A stretch of 64,000 bases of DNA from Cadophora sp. MPI-SDFR-AT-0126. Its lineage: Eukaryota > Ascomycota > Leotiomycetes > Helotiales > Ploettnerulaceae. How positions within the stretch are numbered: position 1 is the stretch's first letter; each line of letters opens with the position of its first letter. Below the pieces are notes generated by a model. That model searched no databases, was not told the origin of the DNA, and saw only the letters and a program-made list of their open reading frames with translations. Positions 24,463 through 35,944 of the stretch are shown piece after piece. Where the stretch lies: the NCBI GenBank assembly GCA_020747065.1, contig JAGMVK010000010.1, positions 620,001 through 684,000 on the forward strand, given 5' to 3'. A program made the position numbers and the translations under genes.

Positions 24463-27400
24463 AGACGTTTCAGACAGAGTTTCTTCTACGGGGCCGCCCC
24501 ATCCCAGCCCAGCCCATCTCATCCCATCTCATCTCATCATCTCCACTCCCTGCCAAGTCCTCAGGAGGATGCCCCGATGCGACCGACGATTAGATGATAT
24601 AAGCAATCTGGGATTGCCGCCGCCTCCAGGAGCAAACACGAAACGAGACGACAGCACGACCGAAATGAGATTTTAACTATTTATTTTTGCCCTTCTGCAT
24701 TCGTCACCGTTCAGCCGGCTTGGAGAGCCGAGACGAGATGAAATTTTTACCTTCCTGTTGTGGCGTCATTTTGAAAGGCCTTTTCACTTGGCGGTTTAGA
24801 AGATACCCATTTTATTTTGCATTGTTTTTAATGTCGGGCTTTGCTTGGGGACGGGACTCTTGTTCTATCTTCCGCTTCTGGGATTCTTCATCTTTCTCAT
24901 CTTCTTTACTCGCTCTTCGAGGAGACTACTGCAGGCAGGACTCGCGGGCTTGTATCACAGTACGACTTGTACATTATCTTCTTTCTTTGTGGTGGGCCTG
25001 GTCCCGTTGTATCATATCATACATCTTTTATCTGGGTGGACTAGATGCTTGCATACCACTTCCCGTTTCTGGGGGCTTCTCCCTCACTTCGGCGACCATT
25101 TGGCACCAGGTGGGCAGGAGGATGGGTATTATGTATATATTGCAAACTTCATTTCTGGCGCGGGAGAAAGATTGATGCATTGGCTTGCCGGGCTGGAACG
25201 GAAGACTGAGAGGAAAGATCTAGAAGACAAAAAGCATTTGTTGTGGAGGATAGAATGATATAGGGGTGCAGAGCCCGAGTGAAGATTCAAAGGCTCGCTT
25301 CCTCCCAAAGCTGGACTACAAAGGGCAGGAGACAAAATAAGATTCCGAGAAAGCCAAATGAAGATACATTTCTCGCGACGTCTACACAATCAAATCGTCC
25401 CCTCCGTGCACTAACATCACCCATTCCGTTCATCATAATATGTAAGTAAACATCCGATGCGAGAAGCTGTTGAAATCAATTTCCTCCCTCCCAAACGGGA
25501 ACGAGAATCAACAACCACGATGTATGCTAGCCCTCGCGATCCCGGCACGTTCTCCGACCTCAAACCTTCTCACTCGTCAAACCCAACTAAAGCAAATAAT
25601 CAAATATGCAAGACACGCATCATCTCATCACAAACTCATGAGTCTCGAGTCTAGAACCAGGAACGAAAATTTCCGCCCATATGATTACCACCCCCTCCCT
25701 CTCCACTACGCCCAAAGCGGAAACTGGAGGAACATTTTAGATTGTACCTTTAGCCTTGCCAGATGCCAGATGCCAAATGTAACGCTGATGAACCCCACCC
25801 CACCTGCTTCGTGGCCCGCCAAGAGCGGGCAGACGATCAAACACGCGCCCCCGGTCACTCACCACCGTGTTGTGGACAGGGGTGTTTTTTATTTCGCATC
25901 ATATCACGGAGGAGTAGTGGGTGACAGGGCAGAAGCAGCAGTGTGACGGACGGACGGACGAGCCAAGCCAAGCAAGCTATCCTGTCTCCCATGTCCTGGG
26001 AAATGAATAAGAGCCGCTTGTTAATTGCGGGGATCACGGCCGTGGTCCTGTGTCTTTTCGTTTATTTTATTTTTTCCGAACTGGGATTTTGCATTTGAGG
26101 GTTTGGCTAAGGGTGGAGCACAGACGTTTCAAATCTTGAATTGCGAATTGCGGTGGGGTTTGGGGAGATGCGATGGGGGTTGGCTGGGCTGAAGAGGAAC
26201 ATGGGATCAATGACATGGGATGGGTTCATGGATGAGCGATGGGACGGCAGGCAGGCTGGCTGGGCTAGGCACGGTTGTGTGTGCGAGCTTTGCTGGTGCG
26301 GAGTTTAATTGATGTGTTATGGGGTGCTTGACTTGGTACTCGAGCAGGGGAGGGAAGTAGACTTTGGGAAGAAAAGTCTGGAAGATGTTCAGGATGGGTG
26401 AGGCTTGCATTGTTTGATGCATGATGTGATGAGTTGATTTAGATGAAGACATAGCGAGAAGGGGATAGCGACCTCAGTGGTCCCTTGCTGAGAGATAGGA
26501 TGAATATGTACAGATCTACTTATGTGGCTAGTGTATCTGATCACAATTGTTGGGAGACTTGCACCACTCATGGAGAGTTTTCCCTTGCATGATCATGGAC
26601 GAACAAACTTTGATCAACAGAGTAATGAGATAAGGTCCCTAGATGCCTGCAGCGGAATATCCGCTCGCGAAACAAGACGCCGACTGACGTGGAGACAGAA
26701 AACTTACAAGGGAGATAGATGTTTTGCTCATGTACACAACACCATGGCGCATCTCAAGAACCCTGTAGAAGTACCGATTAGGAGATCATCGGCATGCTTA
26801 CCAAAGGAGTGTCAACATCATACGATTTTAGGAACCAGAATTAAAACCAAACTTGTTTTACTTCATCTAGCGCTTTCGTAATTCAACGCTGCAGGAGAAA
26901 GCCTCCACTTCCTCCCTCACATAAAAGTTTTCTCGGTAATTTAGTACATCATGTACTTTACTTCTCAGCTGCTGTATTCAACGCTCATTTCCACTCATTC
27001 CAGCGGCTCGGTCAAGGCCTCGAGAAATGGCTTAGTGGCCTAGGAGCAGAGTACAAGCGGAGATACGTACTTCTCGCCCAAAGGCTGTTCAGTCACAGAA
27101 CAGCCTCGATTCCTCATGAATAACACGACACATGTTAACAGCCGCGAGCCAAGAGCGTCTTGCACTGTGCAGCGTGATACCGATACAGGATTTACCAAGT
27201 TGCGGCTTCTTGGCAGCTGATGAATAGATGATAGGCGAGGGACTTTCTCGTGCATTCACGAGGCAAGCACACTTCCCTTAATTAACGAGGCTGCAGCTAT
27301 CGACCAACCTCAGTACGCATCAGGAAATTCTGCCCCAGGTCAGACAAGAAAGCAGCCACAACATAGTCAGGGACCAGTAAATACAGGTTCGGATGCGGAA

Positions 27401-29586
27401 AGAATGCGAGAAAAATGTGTGCGGGAAATTAACATGCACGCCGTTATAGGTATTCCAATCTGCTTTATTACCAGGATTTAGATTGTTGGTCGCGAGGCTG
27501 CGAAATGCCCGATTCGTCGAAAGGCTGAACGGGTCATGCAGGGGAAGACCCATGCAGGGGAAGACCAAGGGCGATGGCTGCTTCGTCTGATTTGTGCAGC
27601 AATATGGAAAAGCAGGTACCGCGTCGAAGAAAGTGTGATAGAAGCCTCGGGGTTTCAGCAAGCCTTCGGATGATCCTGGAGTCGAGTCACCGTCGTTTCT
27701 CGAAGCAGACGCACGCTTGCTTGTGCCATTTTATGCAATATAGTGCCGTGCTGACATAGAGTATGTGACGAATGTGCATCTGGTATGTTGAGGGACGGAC
27801 TACCGCTTTGGGAATTGTCAACAGTGGTCCAGTGGTGTGCCGAGAGCTCAATATAAAAAGGTCAAGAGCAGTGCAGATGTGGTGATGTGACTCCTATATG
27901 ATTAGTGCGGCCGTAAATGGACGAACGGATGACTTAAAGTAATAACTCAGTGTTTTAAGAAGCGCCGTGCTCGTGAGTTGACGGATGCAGCGCATGTTGA
28001 TTTGGAGATAATGCAAATCATCAGAGCGCACTGACGAAGATGTGATCTGGAAAGTTCGGGCACCTGGATCAGAAGAGGGTATACGGCTCAAGGTCGCCTT
28101 AGAATCTAGAGTGAATCGCATTCGTTCTCGTAAGACCTTAAGAGGTAACTGTTTCAGACATCAACAAGGTTGGGGATTCAAAGAGGTGATTTCTAAGTTG
28201 CGCACTGATGTTGCTGTACGGCAACAATAGTGTATGTAGACGCGGTTCCATTGTATCGTGGTATTGAAGCAGTACTGTGGCAACAAAGAGATTTTGCTTT
28301 CGGCCACTGAATGCCATCCAAAACAAGGGTAGCGAAAGGACGCCCCAAGAACTGTGATGATGTACCATTACGATGTTGGTCGCCGAGGTGGAACCGTAGA
28401 ACGATGAGGTCGCTATCCAGTTGCCGACACATGAATTGCTTCAGGCCTGAAATATCCGTTCTTGCCGAGCGCCAACAGAAACCATCCTCGGTTTTTGGTG
28501 TCCAAACGCCGAATATTCGTGAGATCAGCATGTTGCGACTAACCTACTCTACTGCTCATGTCCACGGAATCGATCCAGGAATCGATCCACATTGGAGCTG
28601 GGCGGTCCACTGTAGAAGGCTCTTCTAACGAAAAGGTCGTGGAATTAGCCATACTACACCAAGTCTGAAGAGAACAGCAGCTGAGGGGGACAAGGCCAAC
28701 CGCTACAGTAGATAGCATGTACCACCTATAGTTTGACTTCAAACTCGGTGTGGCCAAATGATAGGCCGACAGGCAGGAGAAAGCGCTTTCGGAAAGCTGC
28801 TTCGATATCGGCAGACAGAATCGGGGAAAGTTTGGTAGTAAAAGCAAAGAGGCTGCTGATTCAACTTAGGAAACTCAAAAATAACATTGGTGACATGTAC
28901 ATGACAGTCAAGAGTCACACCCTAACCCACTCGGGCATTGTCGAAGCTATGGACAGGGTAGTGGGCAAACACAAGCCAAACAACTCCTCATGGTCGAGCA
29001 ATGATAACTGACCATCATTCTGGGGTGAGTGGTGGAAGAACATTGGTTTGCTGGGAAGAGAAGCAGAAGAAAGAGTAGATACGACTTCGAGAATTGGCCA
29101 TTTTAAACCTCCAGTGAGGACTCACATTGGCTCAGTACATTTGAGCATAAAGTTCAACCACGCGACCGGCCCCTCCCAGAACACAAGCTGCTTGATATTA
29201 GAACAAGAGCATAGAATAGATTGTCCATACGTGTACTGTAATTCTCTAATTACCAAATCTATATGCATCGACGAAGCAACGGACAGATCAAAGGGCAATT
29301 CGATGGTGATTACGTAGCATTGGGAGATCCATTTCTCCTGTCAAGTAGGCTTGTGACTTGAGTATTGACAAAGAAATGCAACAGTAAGTAGAAAGTGAGC
29401 ATAAACAGTTGGAATCGCGACAAATGAAAGAACACAGCATTTGTAGTGAAAGTTGTCTTGCCACATGGCATGAGCTTTTGCTGGCACAAACAAGGAAAAG
29501 ATGGTCGTGATCATCACATAACCTTATTTCCACCTCACTCGAGATGCTGATCCCACCCAGATGGGCCACACGCTTCAGAGATCTGC
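24463..29586. other. 5.1-kb region without a supported gene
   Basis: The first few hundred bases hold CCCAT/CTCAT repeats and T-rich tracts and are likely the 3' UTR of the preceding gene. ORFs further on (for example 24687-25175, 26522-26881, 28733-29011) have no family features and no splice partners that I could find. A 16-bp direct duplication lies at 27535-27566. Confidence 0.45.
27535..27566. repeat. 16-bp perfect tandem duplication
   Basis: CATGCAGGGGAAGACC occurs twice head to tail (27535-27550 and 27551-27566). It is in non-coding DNA and is probably a local duplication. Confidence 0.85.
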
Positions 29587-30436
29587 TCAAATATCCTTCT
29601 TACCCCTCTTCATCTTCACCGCGACTTTTTTGCCAACCCACTTCTCGCCGCCAATCGCCAGATCCTCTGCCAAGAAATCCGCCATGGCTTCATACTCCAC
29701 ACGATAGGGTCCCCATGCCACGTATATGAAGTAGAAGAATGGACCGATGAAAGGTATGAGTTCTATCCACGAGCCTCTCCAATCTGGGAGCGTGGTTGCC
29801 TGCGAAAGTAGATTGTGTTGTTGAGGGGCTTCGAGAGGTTGGTAGAGACCTTGCTTTGGGTCGCGTGGGGTCATTCTTGTTATTGCAAGCAACGACCATT
29901 TCAGATCTGTTGTCGGAATTACTTGGATGACATCGCGCGTAGCGCCATGCTGTGCCATCGCCAATCTTGGAACGCTATTAAAGAGTAAAATTCAGCTGTG
30001 AACTTGAGAAGCAAGGAAAGGCGCCTTACTAATCTTCCAACCGATAATCTTTGCCTGGGATCTTCATAATGCCCAGTGCAGATGTAACCCAAATCCTTAA
30101 TGGCTTGCCCCTTTCCTTTCCCACCGCAAGAGCTGCATCTGCTATAGCTTTTGCGATCTTTGACAACACATATTCATGCCATGGCAGCACCTGGTTGCCT
30201 GCTACATTCACGATGCCTTCGATGTGGTGGTCGGTAATGGCCTTCTTCAATGCTGCAACATCCGTCGCGTCGCCCACGACAATAGCAGTGATTCGATCGA
30301 GGAGCTCGGTCGATACCAGAGAGCGTAGCTTCGAAGGATTTCGCACATATACGGTGAGGATGTGGCCATGTGCAATGAGGGCCGGAATGCATCTTCGCCC
30401 AAGATTTCCAGTTCCGCCAAGGAGGAGAACACGCAT
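29587..30436 (-). CDS. NAD(P)-binding Rossmann-fold protein (NmrA/atypical SDR type)
   Basis: Two exons on the minus strand (30436-30030, 29974-29587; donor GTAAGG, acceptor ATAG) give 264 aa. The chain opens with a beta strand and GGTGNLGRR at residues 7-15, the GxxGxxG dinucleotide-binding loop of atypical short-chain dehydrogenases and NmrA-like proteins. A VGDATD segment near residue 55 matches the conserved acidic turn after the third strand, and VNVAGN near residue 78 the next strand. The C-terminal part contains a hydrophobic stretch (IELIPFIGPFFYFIYVAW) that may touch a membrane. No catalytic YxxxK of classical SDRs is obvious. Substrate unknown; NmrA-like members can be redox sensors rather than enzymes. 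The gene lies 400 bp downstream of a co-oriented serine-hydrolase gene. Confidence 0.85.
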
Positions 30437-30836
30437 CGTGTTGTTGTTGTCTGCTGCAGATTGGTGGGGAAGGTATTTCTTGGAGCATTGCTTATTTCTT
30501 TAGGCAAGTTGGCAATGCCATGCCTCCCTACTTATGCTGCTCACATCGTTTGCGTTGGGGTGATTTTTGAATGTTGTTGTTGTGAACGCCGAGAGCTTCA
30601 CCAAATCGGCGCATGAAGACAGTGCCAAGACCGAGGTTTTACCCCGGCCAGAATCTCTGGGCGAATGTCACTTACAACGTTCTCTGCCCGCAAATAATTA
30701 AAGTCTTGAAACATTGTCTCATCACCGATACACCTTTTTAATCCTGTTTCAAGTGCTTATGAACGGGCATAGAAGTGTAGAGTTGCATTTATAGGCTCTA
30801 ACTCTCAGGCTTTTAGTGAGTAAGCTTTTGTCGTAC
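30437..30836. other. short intergenic spacer between co-oriented genes
   Basis: About 400 bp holding the promoter of the NAD(P)-binding gene and the 3' end of the hydrolase gene. No further feature seen. Confidence 0.5.
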
Positions 30837-32236
30837 CTACCGAGTCTCCTTTGCCTTCTCATACATAGCAATCTCAAATTGTTTGAACATCTCTGCACTC
30901 TTCGGATCTCCCGGAGCCAAAGTTTGGGTCCCAAATATGCCACTCACACCAGTATCCCTATCTGCAAACCAGTACAGATTTGGAAGGCCGAGCCAATGCA
31001 TCGTTCCTTTCCTTCGTCGACCTTCAACGTCCTCCAGGCAGATAGCTCCTCCAACGGCGTAGTCAAGCTGTGTCCCTATAGGTAGGGTTGGTCCATGAAC
31101 AACGTTGATTTCCTTGAAGGTACAAAGGGCCATGAGTTGCTTCCGAGACCCTTCGCTTAGACAGGGTCGGAACAGCTCATCATTCATCTCCTGGGACAAA
31201 AGTTTCCCATCCCCCGCCGTGATGCTGTGCAGAATCTTTTGGTAGTCTACGATACTGCCAAATGCTCCAGCACCGCCAGAATCATCCGGAACACCTTCGT
31301 CCTTCCACCAGAATGAGACACCATCAGCGCCGTGCATGATCTTGGCGGATGGGTCGGCGGGACAGCCAAAGATAGGATTGACTCCTCCCATCCGTACACC
31401 GGTGCCAGCCCGGCGTTTGAGCATGTCTGGTCGTTCTTCGAGATGGAATGTCATGTTCTTGATGTCGAGTGGCTCCCAGATATTCTTCTGCATATACTCC
31501 CCGAGAGACATGCCAGTCGTGCGCTGGATCATCACACCTGCCCAATCCGGGCCAGCTGTTCCATGTTAGTGTTCTACTATCGTGGATGGAAATGCAGTGC
31601 TCACGAGAATATGCATATGACTCCCCAGGCTCAAACAAAAGAGGGACTGTGCCACGATAAATCATATCACCACTGCCGAGAGATGCCTGTTCACCACGAG
31701 AAGCTCTCCACCGCATCAAATTTGGCTCGAAGATATCATATGCGATACCCGAGGAATGCGTAAGTAGCTGCCTGGTGTGTGTCAGTTTTTTCCTGAGGAT
31801 ATGTGCCGAAGCTTACCTCAGAGTGATTTTCTTCGTAGCTTTCACCAAAATAGGCTTCTCTGTTCCTTCTTCAAACCCTTTCAAGAGGTTGATATCCTTT
31901 AACTCAGGCAATAAGCGGGTAACATCCTCATCGAGTGTGAAATGGGCATGCGCCACACATTGCAAGGCTGCAATGGCAGTCATCAACTTGGTGCAAGAAG
32001 CTATCCAGAAGGTCGCATCCTCGGTGAGAGGCTCGGCTGGTGCTCCTTCTTTGAGAGAACGAAGTCCGAAAGATTTGGCATATTTCAAGGATCCTGTCAC
32101 ATGTGAGTTTTTGATCTGCAATCTTTGCCTCTTACGTGCCGCTGAACGAACCTTTTGCATCACTGGCCGCTACAACCGCCGGTGCAATGTCTCTCTCTGC
32201 AATAGCAGTCTTGAATTGCTCTTCTATTGATGCCAT
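30837..32236 (-). CDS. beta-lactamase/transesterase-family serine hydrolase (class C fold)
   Basis: Four exons on the minus strand (32236-32152, 32093-31817, 31771-31605, 31555-30837) join in frame to 415 aa. The active-site SxxK is S61-C-T-K64 in WIASCTKLMTA. LLTHSSGIAYD near residue 123 is the conserved LLTHxSG signature of this family. YSPGPDW at 175-181 supplies the catalytic tyrosine, at spacing typical of fungal EstB/LovD-like enzymes. Members hydrolyse esters or transfer acyl groups, often in secondary metabolism; real beta-lactam hydrolysis is unlikely. No signal peptide is seen, so a cytosolic location is likely. The first intron uses a GTTCGT donor; it is needed to produce AKGSLKYAKSFG in frame. 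The substrate cannot be told from the sequence. Confidence 0.92.
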
Positions 32237-33305
32237 AACAGCAAATTCTGCAGTCAAATTGGGAATATGAATCAAATATGTAAGCGGTTATATGAGGATT
32301 CGGAGAGGAAAATCTCAATTTATATGTGGCGATAGTTGTCCTTTGTCTGACAGAGTACAGCCAAGAGGGGTAATTTTTGGAGTACATAGGGATTCATGCC
32401 AGTGAAGCCATTTATTTTCGCATGGCAACGGTAGTGAGAAGGGGTTTTCGCTCGTAAAAGGTAACGCAAATCTCACACCTTGGCCTTGTAGGATAGTCTT
32501 GCTGACTTCCTTTGGGGTAACCAATTCGTCGGTGATCAGGGCGTGGCTTCGGCATTGTACAGGTCCTGGGGAAAAGGCGGGGTAGCCGGCTATGTTTTGA
32601 ATGAGGGGGAGATAAGCGAGACCTCACCAAAAGTCATCAACTCTGGAGATTTGGGTTAACCTTACGCCCAGTAACGTCAATCGTTGTTTATCCTACTCTA
32701 AAAATTGAGTCTCTTGGGGATCAACAGGATGAAAACAAGATCGGATCTACTTTCAAGCACGGCGGTATTTCTGCATCACAACGCTCCCAGCGCCTTACAA
32801 ACACGCTACTGATATTACCTTTTACGAACTGCGACGAGCACTTGTTCTAAGTAGGTCAGCGCTTCTTTCTGACATTACATCAGCTTACATCCAGTATCTT
32901 AAGTCTGAAAGTCTAACTTTACAGATGGGTTTTGTATGTCTTCAGCAAAGGCAACATTGACTGTCGCCAGAATGATCTCACTAAAACATTCATAAAGAAC
33001 CGACTCTTTGGTGTAAATGCAGACTACAGATCACCAACCATTCGACCAGAAGTGAGAGATGATCTCGAGAACAGATCAGAGACTACATTAGCACGGAGAG
33101 AGTTACGCAGAGTCAGAGTCGAGAGGTCGCGTCCCAATACTCGAGCAGGATACTTCGAAAGACATCGTCACCAATTAATTTGGCAGAAATCAGAGCTTCA
33201 TTGACGGTATTCAGGAGCCATGCAGCACGCATACCCCCGCTGGTATCCCCTTATAAATTACTCCAACTCTCTTCCTCCCGTCTTGCTATCAAGATACCAA
33301 GTCCC
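32237..33305. other. intergenic region with an unproven small ORF
   Basis: Holds the promoter of the hydrolase gene. Two overlapping minus-strand frames around 32312-32640 are open and are listed separately as a doubtful ORF. The plus-strand ORF at 32932-33204 has no family features. Confidence 0.4.
32312..32617 (-). other. doubtful small minus-strand ORF (about 100 codons)
   Basis: A frame open from an AG at about 32618 to a TGA at 32312 reads, in part, LVTPKEVSKTILQGQGVRFA and PFTSENPFSLPLP, which looks more protein-like than its surroundings and has four or five cysteines. An overlapping frame (32412-32630) is also open. The first in-frame start possible is internal and an upstream exon was not found. 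It lies about 75 bp before the hydrolase start on the same strand, so it could be part of that gene's leader or chance. Confidence 0.2.
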
Positions 33306-33769
33306 TCAGAGTCTCGAGTACCAATACTTCTCCTCCAGATCACTAATCTCATGCTCCATCTCCAGCAAACGGACACGACAATCCACGATCTCCGCGGCCA
33401 GCTTCGAATGAGCAGTACGCGAAGCTACCAAGACCTCATTCATGTGCTTACGCCGGACGTCACGTCTCTCTGCTGCAGTCTTAGCCTCTTCCATTCTGGC
33501 CTTACTGACCTCCCACGCAGCTTCGAGAGTGAGCTCACTAGATTACGCGTTAGCATTGGCCATTTACCAAGAATTCTCCATGAAGAAGGGATGAAGGTGG
33601 AGGAAATGTCTTACAGGAGCGCCAAGTCGATCTCAGCAGGGGTGAACTTCCTGATCTTCTTGTTGGGATCAGGAGTTGGATAGGTTCCGAGGAAGGGATT
33701 GACGGGAGTAGTAGACGAAGTAGAACCTGCTGTGTCGGTGGATTTGGTAGTCTGGTTAGTAGATGCCAT
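33306..33769 (-). CDS. small coiled-coil protein, unknown function
   Basis: Two minus-strand exons (33769-33615, 33537-33306; donor GTAAGA, acceptor CTAG) give 128 aa. The first 35 residues are Ser/Thr-rich and disordered. A segment NPFLGTYPTPDPNKKIRKF then leads to PAEIDLALLELTLEAAWE, and the remainder to the C-terminus is an amphipathic helix with heptad-like hydrophobic spacing, rich in Glu, Arg and Lys. This suggests a subunit of a larger complex or a self-associating coil. The splice restores the LALLEL junction in frame and extends the helix without a break, which is the main support for the model. I do not recognise a family. Confidence 0.7.
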
Positions 33770-34841
33770 CTTGGCTGGTGTTGAGGTGTGTTGTGATGTT
33801 GTGTGGTGTTGTGTGATTCCACGTCGAAGATGTGGTTGTTGATTGAAGATGCACGAGTTCGGACGGAGGCAGTCTTCTTTCCTTGTCAAGTAGGACTCGA
33901 GGGTGATGAAGCGTGAAATTCAATATGACGCGACGCGCGACAACGACCGTGAACGATCGACGGCAGCCTCTGGCCCAGCGTGGAAGACTGAAAGATTGAG
34001 AGCTGGCCTCATGTAGCCGCGAACCGACGTCACAGAAACGAGAGTCGATTTTACGCGTAAGAGTGCCGCCTTTTTGGCAATGGTGGTGGTCGCAGATTCA
34101 CCAATGTCACTAAATGAACAAGCAAGAATGAGCTTCAGAATGGAAGTATACAGCCCTTGATCTGTACTTTTCTTTGACAGACACGCTTCTCCAAGTCTCA
34201 AGCTAGCTGAGAAGGCATCATCCCAGAGTCTAAGTATGTGGGTAGCTTCCTATCTTTCAAAATGAAACACGGTATCTAGGAATTCTGCAAGTGATTAGAC
34301 TGGTCTTATTGTAGGATAAATACCCATGAGAGTTCTAATGAAGGTAACATATGTACCCTCAATCTCTTGACATTGGTACAACTCAATGGTGGTGACCAGC
34401 TGATGTAAACACCACGTGATAGCCTTCCAGCACCTCTAAATGCTCTTGATTCCTCTCGGTGTACACTCAACTCCAACCAGTGCGCACTAAAGCATGTGCA
34501 TCAAGTTGAGCAGCTCAAGAGGTACATTCCTTGGCAAGCACTTTCCCAAGTGTCAAATTTCCATTTCCTCTTAGCGAGGTCAATTTCAACATGAACAACA
34601 CACTTGCACCTTGCTCTCAACTAAATCCCAAACAATAACAAAAATTACAGCCCCTGTCAACCTACGTCTTGGAGTATTATCTCTGTCCTTCAATCCTTTC
34701 CCCACTCCCTCTCATCGCCATCCCCCTGCCCTTCCCTTTCCCTTTCCCCCTTCGTCCCATCACTCAAACCGCAACCAAACCCAACCTCTCCTCCACCTCA
34801 CTAATAACTATCTCTTGCCTAAGTAACTCTATCTACTCCCT
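33770..34841. other. intergenic region, nothing recognised
   Basis: About 1.1 kb between two co-oriented small genes. The part from 34,600 to 34,840 is strongly pyrimidine-rich on the plus strand. No gene, RNA or repeat is supported. Confidence 0.4.
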
Positions 34842-35218
34842 CTAAACACTCCTAACTTCCTCTATCTCCTCTCCATCTTTCTTCAACTCATTACTCAACT
34901 TCTGACTTCTCCTCCACTGCTCTTTCTGTGCTTCGAGTCGTTGTTCCGTGTTGACTGCGAGGGCGACCCGCCGGATACGGTCGGCTTGGATGGTGGTGAG
35001 GGAGTGGATTCCGTCTGCGTATTAGCGTGACGCTTTTGTGGGATGTTTGGATGAGTGGATGGGTGTGGGAGAGGAGCGTACAGAGCGCGCATAGTAACAT
35101 TGTCTTCCCTGGCAGGAAACGCAGAAAGTCTTGGATGGAGAGAGAGACGAGTCATCTGGCTCATCAGGGAATCGGCGTCTTTCGCGAATAAGTCCTTCGA
35201 ATGAGCATTGGGATCCAT
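34842..35218 (-). CDS. small coiled-coil protein, splice model unresolved
   Basis: A minus-strand start at 35218 opens MDPNAHSKDLFAKDADSL and runs as a credible N-terminus to about residue 46. Downstream, a different frame ending at the TAG at 34842-34844 encodes a clear amphipathic helix (ADRIRRVALAVNTEQRLEAQ and on to EEVRSV). An intron with donor GTACGC (35057) and acceptor TACGCAG, containing a GCTAATAC branch-like site, would join them, but it leaves the phase off by one. A weaker donor (C|GTCTCT, about 35150) gives the right phase with a longer intron. Either that donor is used, or one base is wrong in the assembly, or the gene is disrupted. Without splicing the first frame alone gives 107 aa. 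Family unknown. Confidence 0.45.
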
Positions 35219-35944
35219 AATGGATAGATGGTATAGCTGACGTAGAAGTTCCGATAAAATGTTTCTGGTCTTAGTGTTGTGTTGGGATTTGGAGTTTCAA
35301 CGCGAGACCAGTACGAATAGCGTCCACTGCTGGGAAGGAATGAGAATAAACAGTTCCATGGTAGGATGGGGCTCTTTTGTTTCTAAAAGCAAGTGAAACA
35401 GTGAGTGCTTTCATTGCTGCACATCGAGCATCAGAATATGCATGCTAGAAGAGGCAAAGAAGGATGAAAGGAGGCGGAGGAAACTCAAAGAATGCTCATC
35501 GCTTTCGTGTATGGCGGCTACTTGAATACATGTTATGTAGTGATCCGTCGGAAAGGGATGGATTGCATGGAAAATCAGAAGATCTATGGAAAAAGCACAG
35601 AGCCAGGGAGGAAATTAACAAAAATTTGACAATGGCAGTAAGAGACATCTGGGAGATATCACAGATGGCCAAGAATATCTGCATGGTAAATATAATCATC
35701 CGTTTACAAGGAAGCAGACACCTAAGAGATGCCAAGTGATGAACATGACTTGCCATGGAGAACATTGAGGAATGACACGAAGCTTCGTGGAAGAGAACGA
35801 TCATAATAACTCCATGTATGTATACTGGATCCACAACCACGTGAACCCAATGCTCGCATCCCGTTCCCATCATCATCATCCATCAATCGTGTATCTATCT
35901 AATTAGCCCTTCGCCCCGCCATTTCCTTCCCTCCGCGACTACAT
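35219..35944. other. intergenic region downstream of VPS13
   Basis: Contains the 3' UTR of VPS13 (A/T-rich near 35,700-35,940 with TCATCA repeats at 35,869-35,883) and the promoter of the small gene before it. No additional gene supported. Confidence 0.4.

Noticed and set aside
24687..25258. ORFs of 137-162 codons with hydrophobic stretches after the Gln-rich gene
   Set aside because: Hydrophobicity comes from T-rich 3' UTR-like DNA; the two overlapping frames are equally open and neither has family features.
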